A DNA stretch of 64,000 nt from Dehalococcoidales bacterium (GCA_016932435.1 JAFGCW010000010.1:1-64000), one strand, 5' to 3'; shown: positions 26,898-36,709, counted from the first letter of the stretch. Notes: generated by a model from the sequence alone, not told the origin. A program made the numbers and translations.

Positions 26898-29039
26898 GTG
26901 AAAAAAATTGTAGCCACCATAATAAATCTTCTATTATTGATGACTGCCGGGTGCGTCAAATCCGATGATTCATCCAGATCCGGGAGTCTCGAGTTACCTC
27001 CGGATGAGTGGTACCTGGTCTATGAAGCTAAAGATGACAATCACTATAGTGCTTTGTACTTTCCCGATGAAAATAACGGTTGGGTAGTTGGCGATTCAGG
27101 CACTATTCTGCATTCGGAGGACAGTGGTACTTCATGGGAAATAATGAAAGTCGAGACAGAGAGTGATCTGACATGTATCCATTTCTCCGGCAGTCAGAAA
27201 GGCTGGGTAACAGGTTCTCATAGGACACTTGGTATAACTGCAGATGGCGGCAAATCGTGGAAATGGCAACAGATAAATAATAGCGGCGGGACTTTCCTGG
27301 ATATATATTTTTCCGATGAACTCACCGGCTGGCTGGTCAACAACTATGGCAAAATACTCCATACCGAAGATGGCGGTATGACCTGGGTACCTCAGGACAG
27401 CGGTACGGACAGGGCCCTGTCGTCAGTCTTCTTTATAGATGCCGAAACAGGCTGGGCGATAAAAAGCGAGCGTGAAATACTTCGTACCGAGGACGGTGGA
27501 AATACCTGGACCGGAACAGGGGTGAACATGTCACTTCCCGGCGGTACTCTATTTACCGACGTATTCTTTATCGACAGCAAGGAGGGCTGGATAACCACTA
27601 CTACCGGAGCGAGTTCCGATTCACGGGTCACATGGTCACCTCTTCTTCATACCACGGACGGCGGTGAGTCATGGTCGGTACAGGCATCACCCCCGGATAA
27701 ATGGTTGAAGCGTATCATCATGAATGATAACGGAACAGGCTGGTTACTCGGTTCGAAGGCGTTATATTACACGAATGATGATGGTAGTTCGTGGACGTTC
27801 CTGCTGGAAAGCGGCTGTGATCCTCTGGTGGATATCTTCATCACAGATAACGACCATGTTTTTGCTTTGACTTTTACCGGTAATATTTTCACGATGAGAT
27901 TCACCGAAGAATTCTATAAGTCCGATGAAAATGTGTCAGAGGCAGAAGGATATTCAGGAGAAACCAGGGAAATCGGACAGCAGATCCAATACTCTTCTCA
28001 ATGTATCTGGGAAGATTTGTTTGTCGGAGTGGAATACATGTATGAATATGGATTAGTTAAGCAAAACATCTTCAGTTACAATCTTAACACCGGAGAAGAA
28101 AAAAGCCTGCTGGCTTTAGATCCTTCACCATCCCAAATCGATCCTCCATCGATTTACCAAAACCTGGTAGTCTGGACGGAAGCTAATATAGGTGAAACCG
28201 ATCCGGATACAATCGATTGGGACAGGGTAAATTACGATATTTTCCTTTTTGATATTGATACCGGTGAAACAAAGCAGATTACCGATGATGAATACATTCA
28301 AGAAGATGTGGTGATTTCCGGCAGGTGGATCGCCTGGCTTGACAACAGGCACGGTACGGGCGAACTTTACCCCTACCCGGCTTCTCTTAATGTATATACC
28401 TACAACCTTGATACCGGAGAAGAAAAAAGGATTACTTCGGAAACAACGGCGGAAGGATACGGTCGCCTGGCTGTGAGTGACGATCTCATCGTCTGGAGTG
28501 ACAATCGTCATGCTGAGCCGGTAAAAAGCCGTCCCAGCAATATAGCCGACTACAACAATGAAATATATGTTTACAATCTTGTAACCGGGGAAGAACAGCG
28601 TATCACGGATTATCCCGGTAACGATCATTATCCGGCAGTTCATGGTAACCGCATTGCCTGGCTGCGTCAGCTTGACCTGAGCAAGACTGAAATAGTGGTG
28701 TACGACCTCAATACGGGAATTGAGACCACAGTATCGAGTAGCGGCTACGCGGCTTATACTCCCTCGATATATGAAGAGCTGGTAGTCTGGTCGGATGCAG
28801 GCCTGAGTAAGGGAAACACATGCGGTGATGTAGTTAGCAACGGAATGTCAGGAGCGGCGGATATTTACCTGTATGATTTTACCTCCGGTAAGGAGTTACT
28901 GCTTGTTCCGTCTGAAATCCTTTCACGGAGGGTATTGCTTAATCCGGTAATACATGGTAACTATTTCGTATATACAGATGCGATAATGATAGGACCAATC
29001 GTCTATGTGAAGGAACTTGAGAAAACTCAGGAGAATTAA
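26898..29039 (+). CDS. Lipoprotein with YCF48-like BNR propeller and TolB/PD40-like propeller
   Basis: 713 residues, GTG start, lipobox MTAGC (Cys19). Residues 40-340 hold six or so YCF48/BNR-type repeats such as GWVVGDSGTILHSEDSGTSW and GWLVNNYGKILHTEDGGMTW. Residues 365-705 hold repeats of the type D-T-G-E-x-x-x-I-T followed by P-x-[IV]-x-G-x-x-[IV]-[AV]-W (for example EQRITDYPGNDHYPAVHG, then RIAWL), as in PD40/TolB-like propellers. Two different propellers on one lipid anchor suggest a scaffold or binding role outside the membrane. It ends two bases before the next gene, so the two are co-transcribed. Confidence 0.87.
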   Translation: MKKIVATIINLLLLMTAGCVKSDDSSRSGSLELPPDEWYLVYEAKDDNHYSALYFPDENNGWVVGDSGTILHSEDSGTSWEIMKVETESDLTCIHFSGSQKGWVTGSHRTLGITADGGKSWKWQQINNSGGTFLDIYFSDELTGWLVNNYGKILHTEDGGMTWVPQDSGTDRALSSVFFIDAETGWAIKSEREILRTEDGGNTWTGTGVNMSLPGGTLFTDVFFIDSKEGWITTTTGASSDSRVTWSPLLHTTDGGESWSVQASPPDKWLKRIIMNDNGTGWLLGSKALYYTNDDGSSWTFLLESGCDPLVDIFITDNDHVFALTFTGNIFTMRFTEEFYKSDENVSEAEGYSGETREIGQQIQYSSQCIWEDLFVGVEYMYEYGLVKQNIFSYNLNTGEEKSLLALDPSPSQIDPPSIYQNLVVWTEANIGETDPDTIDWDRVNYDIFLFDIDTGETKQITDDEYIQEDVVISGRWIAWLDNRHGTGELYPYPASLNVYTYNLDTGEEKRITSETTAEGYGRLAVSDDLIVWSDNRHAEPVKSRPSNIADYNNEIYVYNLVTGEEQRITDYPGNDHYPAVHGNRIAWLRQLDLSKTEIVVYDLNTGIETTVSSSGYAAYTPSIYEELVVWSDAGLSKGNTCGDVVSNGMSGAADIYLYDFTSGKELLLVPSEILSRRVLLNPVIHGNYFVYTDAIMIGPIVYVKELEKTQEN

Positions 29040-29041
29040 AG

Positions 29042-30259
29042 ATGAAAAAGGATTCACTAAGAGCACTGTTATCGATGATTCTTGTGTATTTGGTGATATT
29101 CCCGGGTTGTAATGATAATGAACTGGACGAAGGAATACCTGTATCCAATATAGAATTCCGACTTGAAAAATACGGTACCTGGGACTATTCACACTTCCTG
29201 GAGACCGCGGAAACCGACTTCCCTTATGACCCGGACAGCGGAATGTCAGAAGCTATAACTATCAATACAGTCGAAATAAAAGGCATTAATTACCTGGTTT
29301 TGACTCTGGATCCGATGGGATCCGGAGAAAACAGCGGACTGTTTATCTTCGATATCGAGAATCCGGTCTCTCCGTGTCTGGTGTCGAGTATCGTCCATCC
29401 TGTCAAAGAGCGAAAATCATACCTGGTGCGTGATATTGCAATCCAGGACGAGATTATCTACGCAGGGCTTTTCGGTGATAAAGGATTATGGGTAATCGAT
29501 ATCTCAGATCCTGCTTCACCTGTGGATCTGGGAATAGCTGACGTCGAAACGAACAGTAACATACTGGTTTCGGGTGATTACCTGTTTTCGTCCGGCCAGC
29601 GATACAATGGGATCATTGTATGCGATATTTCCAATCCCGGTAATGTGAAGGAAGTAACAAGGCTGGATATATCGACCCGTGACTGCTGCCTGGAGATAAG
29701 CGGGGATCTTCTATTCATGGGTATTAAAAACATCCTGACCATATATGATATTTCTAAACCCGAAAGTCCGGTGAAACGTGTAGACTTCGGACTTTCTCTT
29801 TCCGGAGGGCTCTCGACTGAGACAGGATGGGAAGGTCACAAGATGGACTGGAGTGACTGGGCACACATTAATGATATACAGGTATCAGGCAACTATGCCT
29901 ATATTGCCTTCGGCGCCGGTGATGTCCGTGTTATCGACATTAATAATCCGAAATCACCAGAGGAATTAAAAACTGCCGGCGTGGGCAGATTTGTCATTTC
30001 TCTAAAAGCAGAAAATGATCGGCTCTATGTGACAAATACTGAGTATGAAAACACCAAGATAAAGCTTGATATCCTCGATATATCTGAACCTGAAAACCTG
30101 GTTTTAGTTGATACCGTTACGACTGAAGCCGATTTCATTCTGGGCGGGGTCACCTTTGCATATTGCTGGATGAGACCGCAAACAACCGGGGAGTACATAA
30201 TGATTCCGGGAATGCGAATTATCGGTGTATTCAGGCGCGTGACCATACCAAGCAATTAA
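29042..30259 (+). CDS. LVIVD-repeat lipoprotein
   Basis: 405 residues, lipobox IFPGC (Cys23). Repeats of the LVIVD type are evident: LFIFDIENPVSPCLVSSI, LWVIDISDPASPVDLGI, IIVCDISNPGNVKEV, LTIYDISKPESPVKRV, VRVIDINNPKSPEEL and LDILDISEPENLVLV. Such repeats form a propeller in extracellular bacterial and archaeal proteins. It begins two bases after the preceding propeller lipoprotein. Role in binding is inferred; ligand unknown. Confidence 0.88.
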   Translation: MKKDSLRALLSMILVYLVIFPGCNDNELDEGIPVSNIEFRLEKYGTWDYSHFLETAETDFPYDPDSGMSEAITINTVEIKGINYLVLTLDPMGSGENSGLFIFDIENPVSPCLVSSIVHPVKERKSYLVRDIAIQDEIIYAGLFGDKGLWVIDISDPASPVDLGIADVETNSNILVSGDYLFSSGQRYNGIIVCDISNPGNVKEVTRLDISTRDCCLEISGDLLFMGIKNILTIYDISKPESPVKRVDFGLSLSGGLSTETGWEGHKMDWSDWAHINDIQVSGNYAYIAFGAGDVRVIDINNPKSPEELKTAGVGRFVISLKAENDRLYVTNTEYENTKIKLDILDISEPENLVLVDTVTTEADFILGGVTFAYCWMRPQTTGEYIMIPGMRIIGVFRRVTIPSN

Positions 30260-30298
30260 ATCCTGTAATTATTACGATGAGAATGGGGAAATAGATCT

Positions 30299-31417
30299 GT
30301 GAAACTACTTAAATATTTACTCGTCATAGTAATCGTCTTTTTTGTACCCTTACCAGGATGTACGAATGATGACTCTAAATCCTCGCTGTTAACCCGGGAT
30401 TTTACGTTTACCGGAACATGGGAAGAAGTCCTGGAAATTACCGGGGCTAAAGAGGATCCGATATACATTCAGTCGTTCTCTTACAGTTTCAGGGGAACTA
30501 GGCTTAAAGGTATGTCGGGCATGTTTTTAAGTGAGTATAACGAAGGCTCAGGGACAGGTTTTTTCAATTTCTACATGGATCTGGAGGGTGAATTACAATG
30601 GTCGGGAAATGAAAACGATGGTGAGTGGCCTGACCAACTCTATTATGATCCTTCTGAAATTTTCAGGGAGATGGATAAGATCGGCTTGGACAAAATCGTT
30701 GAAGGAGCTGAAAGTACTTCTATCAGGATCGATCCTTTCATCGGTGAAATGAACTACCGCTACAGAAACATGTTCTATCTTAAAGATGGCGAATTGCTTC
30801 CTCTCCGTACTATTTCCTTTAATTCCACCGAAAGATCGGCTTCTATCCACTTAGACAGCTTTTATTCACATGATCCTGAAGCCCCGTTTCTACTTGATTC
30901 TATCAGAGATGATAACATGCAGGTCTGGTTCGTTACCGGTGATTTAGAGAAAGCATCTGAAGTTGAATACCTGGAAAACCAACAGGGACCTGAATTCAAG
31001 GAATTTGTTGCCGGTATTCATGAAATATTACCGCTCGGATGGGAAATGATGTTAACCACTCAGGAGAGTATGCAACCTCCGCATGGCCTTGGTGAACCGT
31101 TATTTCGCCTTGATTTTACCGATACTATTAACAAATTTAACGTTGAGCATGGGATAGAGAGTATTGACATTTCACCTGGTCTCCGCCTGGTTTTCTATGA
31201 TATAGATGACAAGCAATTAATAATGGATATTATTGAAACAGAGAAGATTTATTCATGGGATATCCCGCAGTACTATGATGAAAGTCTGCTATATATAGCA
31301 GTCACATCTCCGGTATACATTAATAGTGGTTTTCATGATGACGAGGTAATGAAGTATTATGAACCTCTCGAAAAAGCATTGAAGAGCTATTTTGCCGAAG
31401 AAAGAAACAGTAGCTAA
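30299..31417 (+). CDS. Secreted lipoprotein, unknown family (paralogue of 31435)
   Basis: 372 residues, GTG start, lipobox PLPGC (Cys21). Residues 40-230 correspond to the whole mature protein of the next gene: EMDKIGLDKIVEGAESTSIRI versus EIDKIGLDVLKPSSEAMTIHI, and VWFVTGDLEKASEVEYL versus TWFLSEDINMADTVTYL. The extra C-terminal 140 residues (FRLDFTDTINKFNVEHG onward) are unique. No enzyme motif. Position within the lipoprotein island suggests shared regulation. Confidence 0.75.
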   Translation: MKLLKYLLVIVIVFFVPLPGCTNDDSKSSLLTRDFTFTGTWEEVLEITGAKEDPIYIQSFSYSFRGTRLKGMSGMFLSEYNEGSGTGFFNFYMDLEGELQWSGNENDGEWPDQLYYDPSEIFREMDKIGLDKIVEGAESTSIRIDPFIGEMNYRYRNMFYLKDGELLPLRTISFNSTERSASIHLDSFYSHDPEAPFLLDSIRDDNMQVWFVTGDLEKASEVEYLENQQGPEFKEFVAGIHEILPLGWEMMLTTQESMQPPHGLGEPLFRLDFTDTINKFNVEHGIESIDISPGLRLVFYDIDDKQLIMDIIETEKIYSWDIPQYYDESLLYIAVTSPVYINSGFHDDEVMKYYEPLEKALKSYFAEERNSS

Positions 31418-31434
31418 CCGAAGGGAAATAGAAG

Positions 31435-32190
31435 ATGAAAAAACTACTCGTGAATCTTATGAAAATTGGAGTATTACTGCTACTCATAGCAACAGTAACG
31501 CTTTTTTCAAGTTGTGACGATACGGTGATAACAACAACCCCTGAATTCGATCCGGACATGAATGAACTTTCACTGCTTGAGTTGTGGGGGATGATTGCGG
31601 ATTCAACCGATATTCAGGAACACACTACCGAAATGAGCACTTTCCAAATGAGCTGCGATGCTGAGGGCAGACTGGACCGGTTATCATTTGATTTTGGCGG
31701 GACGAATAATGAAGGCAGACCATGTATTTATTTTGCCGACTTCAATTACGAGAGTAAAATAGACATCCGTGCCTACGAAGTGGATTCCTTTCCCGTTAAG
31801 AGACACCCGGCGTTGGTGTTGGAAGAAATTGATAAGATTGGTCTGGATGTGCTGAAACCGAGCAGTGAAGCGATGACGATCCATATATCATTTACAAGCG
31901 GCGACGTTGGGTATAGGAACGACAATCTTGATATTTTTCATCTTGAAAACGGTGTACTTGTGCCGTTGGATGAAATCATCTTTCACAACCAGGCTTCCTG
32001 GTGTACGATATCTGTTTATCACCTCGTACCGAATGACAGTGTGGTTGATGAAAATGGGCAAACCACTACAACAACCGCTCCAGCACCGGTACCACCGGGT
32101 GAACGGACTTCGCAAACATGGTTTCTCAGCGAAGACATAAACATGGCTGATACAGTTACCTACCTTGGGAAAACCTCGTTTGCCGAATAG
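31435..32190 (+). CDS. Secreted lipoprotein, short paralogue of 30299
   Basis: 251 residues, lipobox LFSSC (Cys27), with a Thr/Pro-rich low-complexity insert (QTTTTTAPAPVPPGE) near residue 215. It matches the N-terminal two thirds of the preceding protein and lacks that protein's C-terminal domain, consistent with tandem duplication and shortening. GAAGGGAAATAGAAG precedes the ATG. Function unknown. Confidence 0.75.
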   Translation: MKKLLVNLMKIGVLLLLIATVTLFSSCDDTVITTTPEFDPDMNELSLLELWGMIADSTDIQEHTTEMSTFQMSCDAEGRLDRLSFDFGGTNNEGRPCIYFADFNYESKIDIRAYEVDSFPVKRHPALVLEEIDKIGLDVLKPSSEAMTIHISFTSGDVGYRNDNLDIFHLENGVLVPLDEIIFHNQASWCTISVYHLVPNDSVVDENGQTTTTTAPAPVPPGERTSQTWFLSEDINMADTVTYLGKTSFAE

Positions 32191-32200
32191 GAGCAGGGAA

Positions 32201-33514
32201 ATGAAAACACAATGTATTAAGTGGGTACTGATTACCGTGCTGCTTACAACTCATTTAACGGTGGTTTCCTGTAGTGATAACGATGCGGACATGGATGTTA
32301 GAGTGTTGTCTTCAGCCGAGGAGGCGAGTAAGATCATCGGTCTGCCGCTGCCGATGCCGGAGTACCTGCCGGAAGGTTACGAGGTTCGGTCCGTAGAAGT
32401 TGAAGGCGATGCGGTACACGGGAACTGGGACGTATCCGTCTTGATCAACGATTCTGAAGACCCGGGTTCTTCGAATAATATCAGCATGGTTATCCACTGG
32501 TTTTATCCGGGGATAAAACTCATCGATGTAGAAAAAGTTGCTGTAGGCGAGAGTAAAGCGATAGTTTTCAGGGAACCGGACTACACTACGTTACTGTGGT
32601 TAGATCAGGAAAGCCGCACAATGAGATTAAGAGGTAATGTTACCCTGGAATTTGATGAACTGGTGAAGATTGCCGAATCTATCACTGTTCCTCCCAGGGA
32701 AGTCCTCGATGTCAGTATCGAACCCGACTACGACATGGTTATCCCGAGAGGTAGTTCGAAGGAATTCACACTGTATGTGCATAACAACGCTATCGAACCC
32801 ATCAAAATATCATTGGATAGTAATGACGAACTGCCGAAAGAGATCAAGGTAAACCTGGAGGAAGATTCGTTCAGTCTTCAACCGGAAGAAAGCCGGGGGA
32901 TCAATGTATACGTGGAAGTAGAAGATGACGCGCCGTCACCAATCCGACCTGAACCTGGTGATAACGAAAATTTGCCGGAGGAATTACAGGATTCGCCGCA
33001 TCCGATAATCGATGAGATGTATTATCGCCTGACGATTGTTTGTAACTATGAGATATTCGAAAATAAGCCCCATCCGAAACGTGCATCTGTCCGGTTCCGT
33101 ATTGACCCGCAAGACCTGCCACCGGGCATGGTCACTTTTCGTGAAGCTGTTGCTGCTGCTGATTTCCCGTTGAGTCCGCTGCTGCCGACATATTTACCCG
33201 AAGGAACGGAATCTCTGCCGATTGGTTACGAAATTGGTGACAAAAGACCGTATTGCATCACCGCCGTCTATAATAATCTGCGGGTCGGGCTGTGCCCGAA
33301 AACGGGGATAATGGAACCTCCACCTGAAGAGGTTGGAGAAAGAACTTTCATTCATGAGATTCCGGCTATTATAAGAGAGAACAGGATCGACTGGTGGAGT
33401 TGTGATATCCATTTCAGTTTGGTAAGCGATGAAATATCCATTGATGGTTTGAAAGAGATAGCCGAATCAATGTTACAATTTACGCCGTTTTCCGGAAGCT
33501 GGCTGGATAGATAA
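32201..33514 (+). CDS. Lipoprotein with two DUF4367-like segments
   Basis: 437 residues from ATG 32201 (GGAGCAGGGAA upstream). Lipobox TVVSC (Cys24). Residues 40-165 have the DUF4367-type pattern LPMPEYLPEGYEVRSVEV, then VEKVAVGESKAIVF and LVKIAESI. Residues 320-430 repeat it as LLPTYLPEGTESLPI and GLKEIAESML. Between them lies an Ig-like beta-sandwich (EFTLYVHNNAIEPIKISL, QPEESRGINVYVEVE). DUF4367 domains often occur in sigma/anti-sigma-linked surface proteins of Gram-positive-type bacteria, which fits the sigma-headed island. The exact role is unknown. Confidence 0.75.
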   Translation: MKTQCIKWVLITVLLTTHLTVVSCSDNDADMDVRVLSSAEEASKIIGLPLPMPEYLPEGYEVRSVEVEGDAVHGNWDVSVLINDSEDPGSSNNISMVIHWFYPGIKLIDVEKVAVGESKAIVFREPDYTTLLWLDQESRTMRLRGNVTLEFDELVKIAESITVPPREVLDVSIEPDYDMVIPRGSSKEFTLYVHNNAIEPIKISLDSNDELPKEIKVNLEEDSFSLQPEESRGINVYVEVEDDAPSPIRPEPGDNENLPEELQDSPHPIIDEMYYRLTIVCNYEIFENKPHPKRASVRFRIDPQDLPPGMVTFREAVAAADFPLSPLLPTYLPEGTESLPIGYEIGDKRPYCITAVYNNLRVGLCPKTGIMEPPPEEVGERTFIHEIPAIIRENRIDWWSCDIHFSLVSDEISIDGLKEIAESMLQFTPFSGSWLDR

Positions 33515-33546
33515 TCCGTAAACAGAAAAGGAAGGAATGGTATGTT

Positions 33547-35127
33547 ATGAAATATCGATTACTATACTGGATACTGATTCTTACCCTGCCGGCAGGATTA
33601 CTTCCCGGCTGTAGTAATGACCGTACTGATTATAAAGAAGTTATCGAAAAAGCTATCAAGGCCTCTGAACAGGTACGATCATACCGGGTTGAGATGCAAA
33701 GCAGCATTATAGAGCAGGAAAATACCAGCCAAACAAATTCGGTTATGGAATTCGTCGCACCGGACCGTCTGCATACTGTTACTCGCATGTCAGGTGAATT
33801 CAGCAGTAGTGAAGAGATGATACAGATAGGGACAACAGTGTACACACGGGAGAACAGCACCGATGACTGGCGCATCCGCGACTGGGAGGATGAAAGGATG
33901 GCTGCGCGGGATCTTGCCAGCGGAATGCTTCTTTCACTCGAAAAGCTTGTGGACATTGAAATACTCAAAGACGAGAAGATAGACGGAATAGATTGTTATC
34001 ATTTCATGGGTAAAGTGAATATACAAGGTCAGCAGGAAGAGGAACTTGCCTTGTTAGATGAATCAGATCCTTATTACGAACAACGGAAGATGGTGTATGA
34101 ATCTGTTGATTATATCCGTGATGATATGGAGTTCTGGATAAGTAAAGATAATTATATGCTGCGGCAATGTACGGTGTATATGGAGATACGTAGCTATAAA
34201 GACAAAGGAGAGGATACCGAGGAAGTCGAAAATTATGGTTCCACCACCATGCTTAGATTTTACGATTACAATGAGCCTGTAGAGATAACTGCTCCATCAG
34301 CGGAACACGCCGATAGTGACAACATTTCAGCCGATGCAGGTATTAATACAGCAAATATCTCAAGTAGAAGTTATTATTCTGATCAGGCTTATCTTACGGT
34401 CGATCTTCCGATAAACTGGGCTGTTACCGAAGGCTATGAATATCTGACTAAATCGCTCGAAGGTATAGTAGCATTTAATAGCTGGAATCAAACGGATTTC
34501 TGGGCCAAAGAGGTGCAAACCGGCAATACGGTAAGGTACAGCTTATATACCGTCAGAGACCAGGTCCCTGACGGTGGAGCCTATGTGGTGCTGTCGAGGG
34601 TATGGGGTCCGCCTCTTTCACCGGACCATTTTCCTGATGAATACGCTTCAAACAGTCTGGAGAGTCTGCTGGACTGGTACGATATTTCCGAATATATCGG
34701 CGGTCAGTACTTATTATTTTTCAAATGGGGCAGGTACATGCGGGTGGATATATGGTGTAACGAACATGCATCGAACGCAACATTGAATGAGTTAAAAGTG
34801 CTGTTAGAAAGCTGGCATTTCGACAAGATTCCCGCTGGCGACATCGAATGGGCTGCGTTACAGGCCCGTGAACTTCTCCCGGAATCAGTCGAGCCAAAAA
34901 TGTTTCTTACACGAGCGGGGAGATATGGACCCAGATATACCGAAGCCGAGGTAGATGATGATGAGATTGTACATATTCGCTTTATCTATACATGGAATCA
35001 GATAACTCTGCCGCGACCGATCCCGGCTGATTATCAATTTAATTCGGCGCACTGGTGGACGATTGATGTGCTGCCGGACGGCAGTGTTGTACTCACCGGA
35101 GAGGGCGGGGCAGCCCTGCCGAATTAA
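33547..35127 (+). CDS. LppX/LolA-like lipoprotein with extra C-terminal domain
   Basis: 526 residues, lipobox LLPGC (Cys22). Residues 30-245 resemble the LppX/LprG-type fold: KAIKASEQVRSYRVEMQSSI, then TVYTRENSTDDWRI, IDGIDCYHFMGKV and MEFWISKDNYMLRQC. This is a half-barrel that can hold a lipid or hydrophobic group. Residues 275-410 and 410-526 are additional domains; the first begins SYYSDQAYLTVDLPINW. It is the last gene of the island; the 140 bases after it contain no clear terminator. Ligand unknown. Confidence 0.77.
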   Translation: MKYRLLYWILILTLPAGLLPGCSNDRTDYKEVIEKAIKASEQVRSYRVEMQSSIIEQENTSQTNSVMEFVAPDRLHTVTRMSGEFSSSEEMIQIGTTVYTRENSTDDWRIRDWEDERMAARDLASGMLLSLEKLVDIEILKDEKIDGIDCYHFMGKVNIQGQQEEELALLDESDPYYEQRKMVYESVDYIRDDMEFWISKDNYMLRQCTVYMEIRSYKDKGEDTEEVENYGSTTMLRFYDYNEPVEITAPSAEHADSDNISADAGINTANISSRSYYSDQAYLTVDLPINWAVTEGYEYLTKSLEGIVAFNSWNQTDFWAKEVQTGNTVRYSLYTVRDQVPDGGAYVVLSRVWGPPLSPDHFPDEYASNSLESLLDWYDISEYIGGQYLLFFKWGRYMRVDIWCNEHASNATLNELKVLLESWHFDKIPAGDIEWAALQARELLPESVEPKMFLTRAGRYGPRYTEAEVDDDEIVHIRFIYTWNQITLPRPIPADYQFNSAHWWTIDVLPDGSVVLTGEGGAALPN

Positions 35128-35268
35128 CAATCACGATGATATACTAATTAATCCAGTCGTTTTTATATCACTTTACTCTCATGTTGTGTAAGTTTTTGCC
35201 TGAATCCATTATATGATTGTAGAATTAGCATTACATTCACCGAAAACAAATCGAGAAAGAGGTTTTGC

Positions 35269-36597
35269 ATGGCACTACACATGTCCAGGGAAGAACTCAT
35301 CGAAGAGGAAAAAAGACTGAAAGACGAGATAGAGAAGAGAAACGGCAAGACCGTTGAAGAGCTGTACCAGGAGAGGGAGAAGAGGATACTCGATGCCATG
35401 CAGATGAAAGAGCCGGACAGGGTGCCGGTGATTTTCTTCGATGTGCCGTTGCTTGCCTGCAGGTATGCCGGACTACCCTTTTCCACTGCTTATTATGACG
35501 CGCCAGCCTGGAAAGCCGCCTTTAAAAAGATGTTCGCCGACCTTGAACCGGACGGCTGGTCTGTTGCGGGTAAAGAATCGGGCGTTGCTCTTGAAGCTAC
35601 CGGGACCAATTGCACTCTCTGGCCGGGCGGTAATCTTCCTCCGGATGTCGGGAACCAGGTACTCGAACAGGAATTCATGAAAGAAGATGAATATGACCTT
35701 TTTCTTGCCGATCCATCCGACTTTATCCTTCGGGTCTGGCTGCCGCGGGTCTATGATACCTTGAAACCGCTAGCTAAGCTTCCTCCTTTAATGAACCTAG
35801 GTACTAATATAGCCATGATAAGCACGCTGTTTGCTTCGGAAGAGTTCGCGACAATGGCTGAAGCGATGAAAAAGACCGGTGAAGCGACTCTTGAATGGAA
35901 TTCACAGATGGGACGGGTGGATAAAGAAATGGTTGCCCTCGGCTTCCCGGATACGCAGATAATAGCTCGTGGTGGGGTGCAACCGCCTTTTTTAAGCTTC
36001 AGTAACAATTTTCGGACGTACCGGGGAGTGGTGATGGACATGTTCCGGCAACCGGAAAAGCTTAAAGCTGCCCTGAACAAGATGGTTGAGTACCGCATTG
36101 CCACCGCCACCCCGGCTGTGAAAGTAGAGGGTAAACCGGCTGTAGGCGGCGCCAGCGAACCGCACCGGGTGTCCGATGAATTCATGTCGAGCAAGCAGTT
36201 TGAAGAGTTCGTCTGGCCTAACTGGAAAAGGTGTATCGATACAACTCTTGGTCTCGGTTATGATGCCGTATCGATGTTTTTCGAAGGGCAGCGTGACCGG
36301 CAGATCGAGTATTTCACGGACTACCCGAAAGGAAGCCTGATTATTTTATTCGAAAAGACTGATATATTCAGAGCCAAGGAAATCCTTGGAGACCGGGTCT
36401 GCATTATGGGCAATGTACCGCTTTCCATGTTGCAGGTCGGTTCGCCTCAGGATGTGGAGGAATACTGCAAGAAGCTGATCAAGGTATGCGGCAAGGGGGG
36501 CGGCTTCATCCTGGCGAACGGCGGCGGCATCTACGACGCCAAACCGAAGAACATGAAAGCAATGGTCGACTCGGTAAAGAAATACGGCTGGTACTGA
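35269..36597 (+). CDS. Uroporphyrinogen decarboxylase-family protein (methyltransferase-like)
   Basis: 442 residues. A helical N-terminus (LIEEEKRLKDEIEKRNGKT) precedes the family signature MQMKEPDRVPVIFF near residue 46. The C-terminal part GSPQDVEEYCKKLIKVCGKGG is almost identical to that of the paralogue at 54477. The putative metal-site strand reads LIILFEKTD where the 54477 copy has VIFHCEKTD, so this copy has lost the His-Cys pair and may not bind zinc in the same way. AAGAGG precedes the ATG. Monocistronic by position. A corrinoid-linked methyl transfer or a decarboxylation are both possible. Confidence 0.82.
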   Translation: MALHMSREELIEEEKRLKDEIEKRNGKTVEELYQEREKRILDAMQMKEPDRVPVIFFDVPLLACRYAGLPFSTAYYDAPAWKAAFKKMFADLEPDGWSVAGKESGVALEATGTNCTLWPGGNLPPDVGNQVLEQEFMKEDEYDLFLADPSDFILRVWLPRVYDTLKPLAKLPPLMNLGTNIAMISTLFASEEFATMAEAMKKTGEATLEWNSQMGRVDKEMVALGFPDTQIIARGGVQPPFLSFSNNFRTYRGVVMDMFRQPEKLKAALNKMVEYRIATATPAVKVEGKPAVGGASEPHRVSDEFMSSKQFEEFVWPNWKRCIDTTLGLGYDAVSMFFEGQRDRQIEYFTDYPKGSLIILFEKTDIFRAKEILGDRVCIMGNVPLSMLQVGSPQDVEEYCKKLIKVCGKGGGFILANGGGIYDAKPKNMKAMVDSVKKYGWY

Positions 36598-36615
36598 TTA
36601 GATGATAGTTGTGTA

Positions 36616-36709
36616 CTATTCATGGGGCGGGTCACTGTCGTATCCACTGTTCGGATTGAGGAATATTTTACCCGGTTCGCCCGGCAGCGTCGTCAGCCAG
36701 TCGGACCAG
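36616..36709 (-). pseudogene. Decayed 3' fragment of a metallo-beta-lactamase-fold gene
   Basis: The minus strand encodes DWLTTLPGEPGKIFL then NPNSGYDSDPPHE and a TAG. This corresponds to the last 28 residues of the intact metallo-beta-lactamase protein at 40031 (NWLTPLPGEPGKIFL, then NPNGGYDGDPPRE), with 23 of 28 matching. Nothing upstream on the minus strand continues the homology. The rest of 36710-36912 holds no gene. The fragment sits directly behind the UroD gene, tail to tail. Confidence 0.8.

Noticed and set aside
36616..36709. A short independent gene or regulatory element behind the UroD gene
   Set aside because: Translation matches the tail of the metallo-beta-lactamase gene and stops there; a decayed fragment explains it fully.
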